Shown: positions 1 to 7,701 of the stretch, piece after piece
Position numbering within the stretch: the first letter of the stretch is position 1
How the letters are laid out: each line of letters starts with the position of its first letter
Assembly (NCBI RefSeq): GCF_016881005.1
Contig: NZ_JACOPV010000008.1
Coordinates: 221,209-285,208, forward strand
Direction: 5' to 3'
DNA length: 64,000 nt
Source: Pseudomonas arcuscaelestis
Lineage (GTDB): Bacteria; Pseudomonadota; Gammaproteobacteria; Pseudomonadales; Pseudomonadaceae
Notes under the pieces: generated by a model
What the model was told of the DNA's origin: nothing
Databases searched by the model: none
The model's input: the letters and a program-made list of their open reading frames with translations, nothing else
Position numbers and translations under genes: made by a program

Positions 1-27
1 GCTGCCGGCGACAAACCTAAGGAAGCA

Positions 28-390
28 ATGATGTTGAAAATGAATGGTGCTATTTCGGCAGTATTAACGGTGCTCGTAGTGACTGCCCCAACTACCGCCA
101 GTGCAGATGATGCTCAGAAAGCTATGTCGAGAAGCTTCCTGATGCACTCAAATACTGACACTGAGACATGCTTTCTGGTCAAGCAGCGGCTTGCAGCCAT
201 CGAAAAATCTTCTGACGAACAAGGCCACGTAGCCAGCATTCCACTTATCGAATCACGCATGATAGAAGCGCCGTGTACTAGCCAAGCCTTTCCTTACGAG
301 GAATCCCCAGGGTTGAGGTCCGATAGCCGAATCACTGCCAAGGTGGTTCCTTGGAGAGATGGTGTCTTGGAGCTAGGGGGATCGAGGTAA
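28..390 (+). CDS. small exported protein, function unknown
   Basis: A 120-residue protein with a clear N-terminal signal peptide: a short basic start, a hydrophobic run to about residue 20 and an ASA-D cleavage site near residue 26. The mature part is about 94 residues and has two cysteines (in ETCF and APCT) that could pair in the periplasm. I recognise no domain. An AAGGAAG stretch seven bases before the ATG supports this start; in-frame ATGs at 31 and 40 are alternatives. It is followed by a strong terminator and converges on another small exported protein. Confidence 0.6.
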   Translation: MMLKMNGAISAVLTVLVVTAPTTASADDAQKAMSRSFLMHSNTDTETCFLVKQRLAAIEKSSDEQGHVASIPLIESRMIEAPCTSQAFPYEESPGLRSDSRITAKVVPWRDGVLELGGSR

Positions 391-422
391 GGCGTTATGC
401 TGAATGCGTAACGTCTATGCGT

Positions 423-448
423 GCCGCCCTCTTACGGGCGGCATTTTT
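423..448. terminator. intrinsic terminator between converging genes
   Basis: The stem GCCGCCC / GGGCGGC with a six-base loop is followed by ATTTTT. It lies between the stop codons of two converging genes. The T-run favours the plus-strand gene; on the minus strand no clear T-run follows. Confidence 0.75.
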
Positions 449-454
449 GTTTGG

Positions 455-745
455 CTAGTCGCGCGGTTGCGGTTTGCTTTCTATCAAAGGTTCACCCTTC
501 TCAGCGTCATTGACTGGTACCGCCGCCAGGCGACCGTCTACTACCTGGCAAGTGCCAATGAACATACGACCACCAGCCATTGAGTACTCAGCCTGCTCAC
601 CTTCAGAAAGGCCGTCACAGGCTTGGTAATCAATGGTGGTTGGCTTTGCCTGGAGAGGGCGATTCCCGGGCACCTCGCCAGCTCCTGCAGGGGACGCAAA
701 GCAAGTAAGTGCAGCGAACAGCGCTGCCCAATGAGGTAACTTCAT
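455..745 (-). CDS. small exported protein, function unknown
   Basis: The start at 745 (MKLPHWAALFAAL...) gives a 96-residue protein with a typical signal peptide ending near ASPAGAG; a GAAGG precedes it. An upstream in-frame ATG at 799 would put 18 extra residues before the signal peptide and is less likely. The mature protein has two cysteines (QACDG, GTCQV), suggesting a disulphide in the periplasm. No family was recognised. Its size and layout resemble the converging gene at 28-390, but the sequences are not obviously related. Confidence 0.6.
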   Translation of the reverse strand: MKLPHWAALFAALTCFASPAGAGEVPGNRPLQAKPTTIDYQACDGLSEGEQAEYSMAGGRMFIGTCQVVDGRLAAVPVNDAEKGEPLIESKPQPRD

Positions 746-1146
746 AACGGAGCCTTCTACGGTGATGCCCTCAACTCCTACCGCGCTCAGCCGGCGCACA
801 TGACCTGAGGGTTTGGAAGTGTGTTAGATGCCCATTTTACCGAGATGAAGTTGTTACGCACCTCGAAACCGGGGGGCGAAATCCCCTTCACTCAGGGACG
901 GATAAGCGCCAAAAAGTTTTCGCATGCGGAAGTATTGTGCCTCTGAACGACGCACGGGCAGGTGGGCCGGCACCCAAAAACCGACATAACGAAATCGCCA
1001 CGATTCTCGCCTGCACTCAAGGAACCCTAAGCCAACCTCCCGGGCAATTGTCCGCCCGCTAGGATTTCATGTGGCTATTTTGGCTTGGCGTTCCCACATA
1101 TCTCAGTACCCTATGCGGATCATGAATGTTCAGCAAGGGGACCGGT
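746..1146. other. intergenic region, nothing recognised
   Basis: About 400 bases between divergent genes. It should hold the promoters of the exported protein (minus) and of the SUKH-like gene (plus), but I see no convincing promoter boxes, repeat or structured RNA. Confidence 0.4.
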
Positions 1147-1803
1147 ATGCTCGATGATTTCGAAGACATTGCTCATGAGATCGGCATCTCAATACCCAAT
1201 GACTTGGGGCGACTGATTGCGCTCAGCGCAGAATCTAACCGAGAAGCGAGTGCAGTACCGCTTGCGACCATCTACGACTTCGCGTTCATAGATGCCGGCG
1301 ACTCTGAACGCATGCTCGAAGACTGGCTGGGGCGGAACAAACAGCGCGGGGCCGAGTACACGCTGCTTCCGTTTGGGCAGTCTGGAGGTGGCGACGCCTA
1401 TTGTTTTGTCGTCTTCGAAGATGGCGATGAAGGTATTGCCAAGGTAATGCACGACCAGGAGGACGCCACCCTGGAATTCCCATCCGTTTCTCACTGGATC
1501 ACTCGCGAATACATCAAGCAGTGTGAGAACCTCGAGGACCTGGCCTGCGAGCCTCCTGAGGGCATTGAGCGCATGAAGTCCGAGGTGGCGCTGGTTGGTG
1601 CCGTGTTACTGCCAGAGCACCGTGAGCTGTTGCATGGTCTCCTTGACGCAGATGTTGTGACCCGGCCGTATCAGGCAGGCCGGAAAGCTCAAGTTCGGCG
1701 TGTGAGGTCACTGATCTCCCAAGAGGCTTCCGAGGCCCTCTACCAATCGCTGATGAGCGACGACCCAATCGAGTTTGTAGTCGTACTTGAGTGGGAAGAC
1801 TAG
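1147..1803 (+). CDS. SMI1/KNR4 (SUKH)-like protein
   Basis: A 218-residue protein. The N-terminal half resembles the SUKH (SMI1/KNR4) fold: an early helix containing IPNDLGRLIAL, then strand-rich sequence with LLPFGQSGGGDAYCFV, typical of the conserved core with a glycine-rich turn and aromatic strand. SUKH proteins often act as immunity proteins to polymorphic toxins or as scaffolds; no toxin gene is adjacent. The C-terminal 70 residues look like a separate small domain. The start at 1147 has AAGGGG seven bases upstream and is preferred over the ATG at 1126. Its stop is 27 bases before the RNase HII gene, so the two may be co-transcribed. Confidence 0.6.
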   Translation: MLDDFEDIAHEIGISIPNDLGRLIALSAESNREASAVPLATIYDFAFIDAGDSERMLEDWLGRNKQRGAEYTLLPFGQSGGGDAYCFVVFEDGDEGIAKVMHDQEDATLEFPSVSHWITREYIKQCENLEDLACEPPEGIERMKSEVALVGAVLLPEHRELLHGLLDADVVTRPYQAGRKAQVRRVRSLISQEASEALYQSLMSDDPIEFVVVLEWED

Positions 1804-1830
1804 GTTTCAACTTTTAAATGAGGAACGCGG

Positions 1831-2445
1831 ATGTCTCAGATTGGATATGAGTATGCTGCTGGCGAGATCGTTGCAGGAGTAGATGAGGTGGGGCGTGGTC
1901 CGCTCTGCGGTGATGTGGTTACAGCTGCAGTAATCCTGGATCCTGCCCGTCCTATTGCCGGGTTGAACGATTCCAAAAAACTGAGCGACAAGAAGCGGGA
2001 GCTGCTTTTCGATGAGATCTGCGAGAAAGTATTGGCATGGTCGATCGGTCGCGCTTCGGTACAAGAAATCGATGAAGTCAATATCCTGAATGCAACGTTG
2101 CTAGCAATGCAGCGTGCCGTAGAAGGGCTGGCCATTGTCCCGACGCTGGCGCTAATCGATGGAAACCGTTGTCCTGTCCTCCCTATGCGAGCGGAAGCGA
2201 TCATCAAAGGTGACGGCCTGATTTCGGAAATCTCAGCTGCAAGTATCCTTGCAAAGGTGATTCGCGACCGCGAAATGGTAGAGGCGGAGGCACTGTACCC
2301 AGGGTATGGGTTTGCTGGTCACAAAGGTTACCCGTCCGCCGTTCATCTCGAGGCCCTTGGTCGACTTGGTGTTACACCAATTCACAGGAGGAGTTATGCG
2401 CCGGTTAAGCGAATCCTGGACAGTGTCGAGGGTCGTACAAACTAG
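1831..2445 (+). CDS. rnhB: ribonuclease HII
   Basis: A 204-residue protein of the usual RNase HII length. It cleaves RNA in RNA-DNA hybrids and 5' of single ribonucleotides in DNA. The catalytic acidic residues are all visible: D18 and E19 in [12 protein letters not shown]110 in ALIDGN and D128 in KGDG, followed by the conserved [15 protein letters not shown] helix and the [11 protein letters not shown] segment. GAGGAA precedes the ATG. On an accessory replicon this is probably a second copy beside the chromosomal rnhB (in many bacteria in the lpxB-dnaE region), so a role in plasmid replication or in a defence or repair context is possible but not shown. Confidence 0.93.
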   Translation: MSQIGYEYAAGEIVAGVDEVGRGPLCGDVVTAAVILDPARPIAGLNDSKKLSDKKRELLFDEICEKVLAWSIGRASVQEIDEVNILNATLLAMQRAVEGLAIVPTLALIDGNRCPVLPMRAEAIIKGDGLISEISAASILAKVIRDREMVEAEALYPGYGFAGHKGYPSAVHLEALGRLGVTPIHRRSYAPVKRILDSVEGRTN

Positions 2446-2479
2446 GGTATCCAGCGTGCTCGGTTGACCGTTTGATTGC

Positions 2480-2500
2480 AGGCCCAGGTATTGGGCCTTT
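2480..2500 (+). terminator. terminator after rnhB
   Basis: The hairpin AGGCCCA / TGGGCCT with a five-base loop ends in TTTGT, 35 bases after the rnhB stop and just before the converging kinase gene ends. Confidence 0.6.
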
Positions 2501-2522
2501 GTATCTGGTGCGCTCGCCTGTT

Positions 2523-4472
2523 TCAGAGTAGCGCCTTCCAGTCAGCTTCCGCCTGCGCCAATTTGTTTGCAGCAATCTGTACGGCCTGGCCGTGCCGCCG
2601 CAAAGCTTTGTCGCGCAATACAGCACCCTGTTGCAGGTCCTTCAGGCCCTGCTGCATAAGTGCCTGAATCTCAGTAGCTCTTGTCTGAATAGCCCGCTTT
2701 ACAGCTGAGCTATCTGCAGGGGTTATTGCCGTGGCCGGATTGAACCTGAAATTACGCTCATGACCAGCTCGCCATTCGACCAGTACGCGTGTGAGGCTTT
2801 CGCCAAAGCCTTTCACCTGCCGGATTCGGCCCGCATCAACTTCTGCGGCAGTCTCGATACCGAAGGATTGGAGCGCAGCACGCTTTGCGGGCCCAAGGGC
2901 GGGTAGGAAAGCTTTCTCGATGTAATAGCGCTCTAGGAAGGCTGTTCGCTGTCGCTTTTCAGCGTTACTTCTTAATTTCGCGAACTCTTTTTGTTCTCTG
3001 GTTGCTAAACCGTCTAGCTCCAGCTTGAGGCGATGGAGCAGCTCTCGTTTGGCTGCGGTCTGCTCGCCACCATCCTCACGCCGAAGCAACGTAACGGCAG
3101 CCTCATAATTGCGTCGGGCAAGCTCCCGCGCTTCTTCCCGTCGCTTCTGTTCTTCCAGCTTTGCGTTGGCACCGAACAGTACGAGGCCGATCCAAGTTAA
3201 CCCAATCAAGGTGAAGTACAGCAACGAAATACCGCCAAACACTGCCCAAATGGCAAGAGTCACTGCGGTTATACCCAGGCCCAGGTACCGTTTCGCGGTT
3301 GTGCTGTATACACCCAACGGGAGCGGTTCTGGCTCGGGGTTGGGCTGGCTGGCTGGCGGTATCCTGAGCTCGGACATGGCCGGCACTTTGCAGATAGCTG
3401 CCCAGATGTCTTCTACCCTGACTTGCGCACCGCCAGCATCAGCTCCCGGGGAGTAAACTGGTGCGTTTACAAAATAGACCACACCCTTGCGTTCCAATTC
3501 ACACCAAGGGCACGCATTGAGATGAGCAGGGTAGGTATGCATTTTCGACTGCACACAAGGTCGAAGTGCTGTACGCATCTCGTCCAGCTCTTCGAGCCAT
3601 TGCTGGGCGGTTGGTCGGCCAGCACTAACGCCAGATTTGGTGAACGCTTGTTCGAACATGGCGACGACAGAGGGGGGGAGGGTCGTTATCGGCAGTGAGT
3701 TCGGGGGAGGCAGTAGCAGGCGTTGTCGATCCGAATTGCTATAGGCAAATCTGCAGGCAGTGATGTTTTCCTCGATCGTCTCGCCAACCCCTTCCTGTTG
3801 CGGTACGCCGGCGAAAGGGTGTCGCCCTCCCATTAGGAGGTGCCAGATCAATAGACTCAGGCCGAAGTTGTCATGATTGGGCGTGCGCGTTACCCCTCGG
3901 AAGCTCGCACCTTGCAACTCAGGCGGAGTGTAGGTGCTTACTCCTACCTCACACAGGTGAAGCGAGTTCCCGTCATGCAACTGGTAGCTGTCAGTGTCAA
4001 TGAGCTTCACTGTGGCCTTCTGGCCAAGGTAAAGGTTTCCATGGTTCACATCGCCGACAACGAAGCCTCTCTCATGAAGCACAGTGAAGGCCGCGGCAGT
4101 GTTCCGGGCGGCGACCAAGAGGAAATCCCAACCACGTTGTGGGAACTCTTGTTTGCGCTGCGCCGGACTGTACAGAGATTGAATCGGCTTCATGCCGCCG
4201 ACCTTCTCCATTGTGAAGCCAATAACCGTACCACCGGCGCGCTCGTGAAGAGTAGCTAGCGGCCAGGCCGCATACTTCAGCAACTGTGCATCGTGGGCAC
4301 CGGTCATGTGTGTGAGCTTGATCTGCTTCTCGCGATCAATTGGAGCGTGGTAGATCTTGGCTACGCTGTCCCGGCTTCCTTTCAGCGTGAACACCGAGCC
4401 TTCACCACCCTTACCCAGTTCCTCCACTAGGTCGACAGGCCGCCCGTCGGCCGTATAAAGCCTACGCGACAT
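2523..4472 (-). CDS. TerY-P type Ser/Thr protein kinase, zinc ribbon, membrane helices
   Basis: A 649-residue protein. Residues 1-300 form a eukaryotic-like kinase: glycine loop at 20-26 (GKGGEGS), VAKIY lysine at 39, a variant catalytic loop GDVNHGN at 140-146 and IDTDS at 158-162 in place of DFG. A CPWC knuckle lies at 321-324. Two hydrophobic helices span about 397-434, followed by a long charged coiled coil and a helix-hairpin-helix-like stretch (AALQSFGIETAAEV...VKGFGESL). This order matches kinases of the TerY-P triad described with tellurite and stress systems. The gene begins one base after the phosphatase gene ends, so vWA, phosphatase and kinase form an operon and probably a phospho-signalling unit at the inner membrane. 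Confidence 0.85.
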   Translation of the reverse strand: MSRRLYTADGRPVDLVEELGKGGEGSVFTLKGSRDSVAKIYHAPIDREKQIKLTHMTGAHDAQLLKYAAWPLATLHERAGGTVIGFTMEKVGGMKPIQSLYSPAQRKQEFPQRGWDFLLVAARNTAAAFTVLHERGFVVGDVNHGNLYLGQKATVKLIDTDSYQLHDGNSLHLCEVGVSTYTPPELQGASFRGVTRTPNHDNFGLSLLIWHLLMGGRHPFAGVPQQEGVGETIEENITACRFAYSNSDRQRLLLPPPNSLPITTLPPSVVAMFEQAFTKSGVSAGRPTAQQWLEELDEMRTALRPCVQSKMHTYPAHLNACPWCELERKGVVYFVNAPVYSPGADAGGAQVRVEDIWAAICKVPAMSELRIPPASQPNPEPEPLPLGVYSTTAKRYLGLGITAVTLAIWAVFGGISLLYFTLIGLTWIGLVLFGANAKLEEQKRREEARELARRNYEAAVTLLRREDGGEQTAAKRELLHRLKLELDGLATREQKEFAKLRSNAEKRQRTAFLERYYIEKAFLPALGPAKRAALQSFGIETAAEVDAGRIRQVKGFGESLTRVLVEWRAGHERNFRFNPATAITPADSSAVKRAIQTRATEIQALMQQGLKDLQQGAVLRDKALRRHGQAVQIAANKLAQAEADWKALL

Positions 4473-4473
4473 C

Positions 4474-5232
4474 TCAGGCCCTCAGGACGGCAATGGCTAG
4501 GGACTTGTCGTCATCAGTGCGCTCATTGACCCTGGTGCTCCCCAGGAAGCTTTCAAGGGCGCCGCTGATCTGTGGCCGAGTTACTTCGTTAAGGCCTGCA
4601 ACCTTGCGGAAGATTGGTTCGAAGAAGGGGACGTGTGGTTCACCTCTGGCCATATCAAGTGCGAGCCGTTGCAAGCCATCTGAGAACGCTGCTACTGCTT
4701 TCACACCCGCCGGGTAAATGCGGCACTGGAGATTCTTGAGGGCGTCAGCGTCTGTGCAAAAATGGGTCATGTTGGCGTATTCACCATTCTTGGGCTCAAG
4801 GGCAAGCTCAAGGCCGTGCCCGGCGTCCAGGACAATCCCGCCGTCACCAATCTGGAAAACAATGGTGCCAGCCGCTGAGCAAATGGCTCCCAGAAAGGTA
4901 CAAGCGAAGGAGCGGGTAGGCAGCCCACTCCCTTCTGCTGCGAAGGCGATCGCTTGGCGAATGTCGCTAATGATCTGTACCGCCAGGCTTTCATCGAGTG
5001 AGAACTCGGCGAGATGCATGAGCTGTGCAATCGATTCATTCGCGGTGTTGATAGCCAGCTCCGCGCCCAATTCACTGTGTTGAGCGCTGCCGGCGCCGTC
5101 GGCGACAAAGACCGCTACCCATTTAGTGCCAGATTGGTCAAAGACTCGAGAGGAGCAGCGATCTTGGCAAACTCCGTCACGCTCTACGTGCGCTGTCCCG
5201 ATTGCCGCAGCGCTGGCGCATTCCCACGACAT
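4474..5232 (-). CDS. PP2C-family protein phosphatase (TerY-P triad)
   Basis: A 252-residue metal-dependent Ser/Thr phosphatase. Metal-binding aspartates appear in RDGVCQD (D19), VADGAGS (D45), AAFSDGL and the terminal TDDDKS. The start at 5232 overlaps the stop of the vWA gene in a TGATG, pointing to translational coupling; a longer reading frame from 5322 would run 90 bases into that gene and is unlikely. It likely reverses phosphorylation by the adjacent kinase, with the vWA protein as scaffold or target. Confidence 0.85.
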   Translation of the reverse strand: MSWECASAAAIGTAHVERDGVCQDRCSSRVFDQSGTKWVAVFVADGAGSAQHSELGAELAINTANESIAQLMHLAEFSLDESLAVQIISDIRQAIAFAAEGSGLPTRSFACTFLGAICSAAGTIVFQIGDGGIVLDAGHGLELALEPKNGEYANMTHFCTDADALKNLQCRIYPAGVKAVAAFSDGLQRLALDMARGEPHVPFFEPIFRKVAGLNEVTRPQISGALESFLGSTRVNERTDDDKSLAIAVLRA

Positions 5233-5894
5233 CACACACTGGCCCAGCCAGTAGGAGCGATGAGTGCAACCTCGGTACCAGGAGTTGAATTCGAGACGGA
5301 CTTCATTGACGCAGAGAGCCACTGGAACAGCTCTCGGAACTTCAGTCCCTGGAGCTTAAGAGGGCTGCGTACGCTGATCTGAGCCATGACTTCCATGTTG
5401 GCCCCTTCAATACCAACCGCGAAGAATGCGAATTTTTTGGAGTGCTCACCTTCATGTACAAGCGCAGCGGCTTGTTTCCATGCGTCAGTTGGCCCGCCGT
5501 CAGAAATGAGGAAGACCCATGGGCGCATTCTAGGTACCCCGTTGATTCTGTAGGCCTCTTTGCGAGCCTCAAGCATATCCAGGCCGGTGCAAATTGCCTC
5601 GCCCATCGGGGTGTCGCCTCGTGCGTGCAGTACCGGAGGCATGAACGAACCAGCCGTGATGAAGGGAGTGTGAACCTCGACCGGGCCGAAGGTAACGATG
5701 CCCACTTCGACACGCTGCATTGCAAGGGAGTCTGCGGCTAACTCATCCTTGAACTGAACGAGCCCGTCATTGAGAGCTTCAAGGGGAGCACCGGTCATAC
5801 TCTGCGAAACATCCAGGAGAAGCAAAAGGGGAACCCGTGGTTCAGGATTATCAGCGAAGGAATCGACGTCCGCGAAGTCAATTTGATGTGTCAT
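5232..5894 (-). CDS. vWA-domain protein, TerY-like
   Basis: A 220-residue single vWA domain. The MIDAS metal site is complete: DVSQS at 28-32, T95 in GDTPMGEA and D132 in ISDGGPTD. The family is known from ter stress operons (TerY) where it sits with a PP2C phosphatase and a kinase, exactly as here. First gene of the three-gene unit. No ter core genes (terB, terC, terD, terE) lie in the window, so this triad stands alone locally. Presumably cytoplasmic: no signal peptide. Confidence 0.85.
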   Translation of the reverse strand: MTHQIDFADVDSFADNPEPRVPLLLLLDVSQSMTGAPLEALNDGLVQFKDELAADSLAMQRVEVGIVTFGPVEVHTPFITAGSFMPPVLHARGDTPMGEAICTGLDMLEARKEAYRINGVPRMRPWVFLISDGGPTDAWKQAAALVHEGEHSKKFAFFAVGIEGANMEVMAQISVRSPLKLQGLKFRELFQWLSASMKSVSNSTPGTEVALIAPTGWASV

Positions 5895-6466
5895 GTAATA
5901 CGTCCTGGCAAGTAACAGCGGCAGTGCAGGGTGGAACCAACAGACGCCATACTTGCTCTGTTGGCTTGTCCTCTATTTACGTGACAAGGGTACTTGGGGG
6001 CAGGATGTTTGACACGCCAAAACAGGGCGTCGTTTTTCACCATGAATAGCACCATGCGGTGTCTGGCGCTGTGGGTGGTCGCAGAAGGAGCTGCCGTCGC
6101 TGGCCAGACTGCTACGAACACTGCGTCAATCATTGCGGGTATGCAGCAAGCACGGTCCTATCCGATCTTAGGAATTCATGAGGATCAACCGGGGCAAGCG
6201 GATGAAGATCCAACCAAGAAGGGGCTAGGTCTTCACTCAAGGGTTACGTTTGTTCCTGCACAGCAATACGGCCGGCATCGAGGTTGTTGCCCCTGATCAT
6301 TTGCGGCAACACATACGCCGGGAGCTCAAGGCTGCTCTCAGCCAATATCGTGACGGATGCCATACCAAAGCTGGGTAAGTGCGGACTTGCCCGCCTATGA
6401 CCGTTAGCTTTTGGCCGACATCTCAGTTTAGGGGTCGCCTGCTTTCAGAGCAGATCTCCAATAATT
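5895..6466. other. region with no firm gene; possible degraded small gene
   Basis: A plus-strand reading frame from 6042 to 6296 begins MNSTMRCLALWVV and could encode a short exported protein. A different frame then gives a coding-like tail (IEVVAPDHLRQHIRREL) ending at 6376. The two might be one small gene broken by a frameshift. The promoter of the TerY-P unit should lie near 5900-5990. Nothing firmer can be said. Confidence 0.3.
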
Positions 6467-7342
6467 TCAATTTCCGTTTAGTCCGCTGTCGCGGGTCAGA
6501 AGGCGGCGCTTCCAATGGGCCTCCTTTTGTAGCATTTCGTCCTTCCCAGTGTGCTTGTCTGCAATTTCTAGGATGCTGAACCTGAAACCTTCTGCGAAAT
6601 CTTTGCCACGCCTGGTGTGCAGATCTCGTATGCGGGTATTACCACCGTGCCCGTTGTTGGAGTAGTTAACCCAGCGGCCCCATAAGCCGCCTGTCCCGGT
6701 CGCAGAGCCGACGTATAGCTGATGCTCGCCGGCAGCACGGTCAGATATTAGGTACACAGCTGCTACGCTGGAAAGCGCTGTCTGCCATGACTCCAAGCCT
6801 TGACTGACAATAATGCTCAATTCGCGATGAGAGATGTCTACTTCCTTGAAACCTGGGAATCTACCGACCGTCATAGGCTTTTCTAGCATCGAGGAGACAA
6901 CCATGCTTTTCAGGCACGTTCCCAGCCAGAGATAGTTTCCTCGCGGCTTCGTGTAGTCGAGGATCAAACGGCCTTCAAGCTCGGCAAATTCAGGTACACG
7001 CCGGTAGTCGTAGACGAAGTCGCGATTCTCTTTACTACCATTGGATTCCCTGACTTTGAGTGAATCGTAAACGCCGGCCAGTAACCATTTTTTGGTTCCG
7101 GGTAGTTCGACCAGACCTATCACGTACTCGCATTCGAAATTCCTTCGAGATTGCCACGACTGCCAATCGTCGAAATCGCCAGCAAGGTACACGTCCATTG
7201 GATGCTCAATCCCATTGTGCTGTGCGAGATGGACTTTTGTATTTTGAACGGTGAGTGACGGCAGAAGGCTGGTCAGTAGGGGCATAAGCATGAAGGGATG
7301 GCTCTGCTGGTAATGGTGGACTGCGAGCACGAAGGATTCCAT
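6467..7342 (-). CDS. protein with C-terminal GIY-YIG nuclease-like domain
   Basis: A 291-residue protein. The last 100 residues carry the GIY-YIG layout: AVYLISD, then QLYVGSATG, a W-rich segment with GGLWGRWVNYS, a glutamate in LQKEAHWKRRL and a terminal asparagine in GLNGN. This resembles single-strand or restriction-type nucleases of the superfamily. The N-terminal 190 residues match nothing I know and may be a sensor or specificity domain. It lies upstream of the TerY-P triad on the same strand but 570 bases away, so a separate promoter is likely. A defence nuclease is possible; this is inference. Confidence 0.65.
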   Translation of the reverse strand: MESFVLAVHHYQQSHPFMLMPLLTSLLPSLTVQNTKVHLAQHNGIEHPMDVYLAGDFDDWQSWQSRRNFECEYVIGLVELPGTKKWLLAGVYDSLKVRESNGSKENRDFVYDYRRVPEFAELEGRLILDYTKPRGNYLWLGTCLKSMVVSSMLEKPMTVGRFPGFKEVDISHRELSIIVSQGLESWQTALSSVAAVYLISDRAAGEHQLYVGSATGTGGLWGRWVNYSNNGHGGNTRIRDLHTRRGKDFAEGFRFSILEIADKHTGKDEMLQKEAHWKRRLLTRDSGLNGN

Positions 7343-7415
7343 GGCTGCGCTTAAACCGTCCAGGCCGTATTTTCATGTAGAGTGCAATTCAGCACCGAAG
7401 ATTTTGGCATCTTGA

Positions 7416-7652
7416 ATGATTAACCATACAGGAAACACCTGGGTATCCCCGCACCAGGTTACAGAGCAGGAGACAGCCATTTCTGACATCGAAATTGTGG
7501 CCGACCTGTTCCGGCTCGCGCGAAGCGGCCGCTTTGTATCCCTTGAAATGTTGCTGAGGGCGGTGAGGAGTGTTACCCAGAAGAGAGCCCTGAGCGCATC
7601 CGGGCTTGCGCGAAGCAGCTCGGGAAGCGTCTTTTGGAGAGTGACTACTTGA
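7416..7652 (+). CDS. possible small protein
   Basis: A 78-residue open frame (MINHTGNTWVSP...) with a middle part that reads like a helix (EIVADLFRLARSGRFVSLEMLLRAV). No good ribosome binding site is visible and no family is recognised. It fills the gap between two minus-strand genes and ends just before the terminator at 7669. Confidence 0.35.
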   Translation: MINHTGNTWVSPHQVTEQETAISDIEIVADLFRLARSGRFVSLEMLLRAVRSVTQKRALSASGLARSSSGSVFWRVTT

Positions 7653-7668
7653 AATGACAGGCAAATAA

Positions 7669-7690
7669 AAGCCCGCTATGCGCGGGCTTC
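7669..7690. terminator. bidirectional terminator
   Basis: The stem GCCCGC / GCGGGC (7671-7687) is flanked by AAATAAAA on the left and TTCTTT on the right, so it can stop transcription from the autotransporter gene on the minus strand and from the left on the plus strand. Confidence 0.75.
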
Positions 7691-7701
7691 TTTCTCTGAT
7701 G

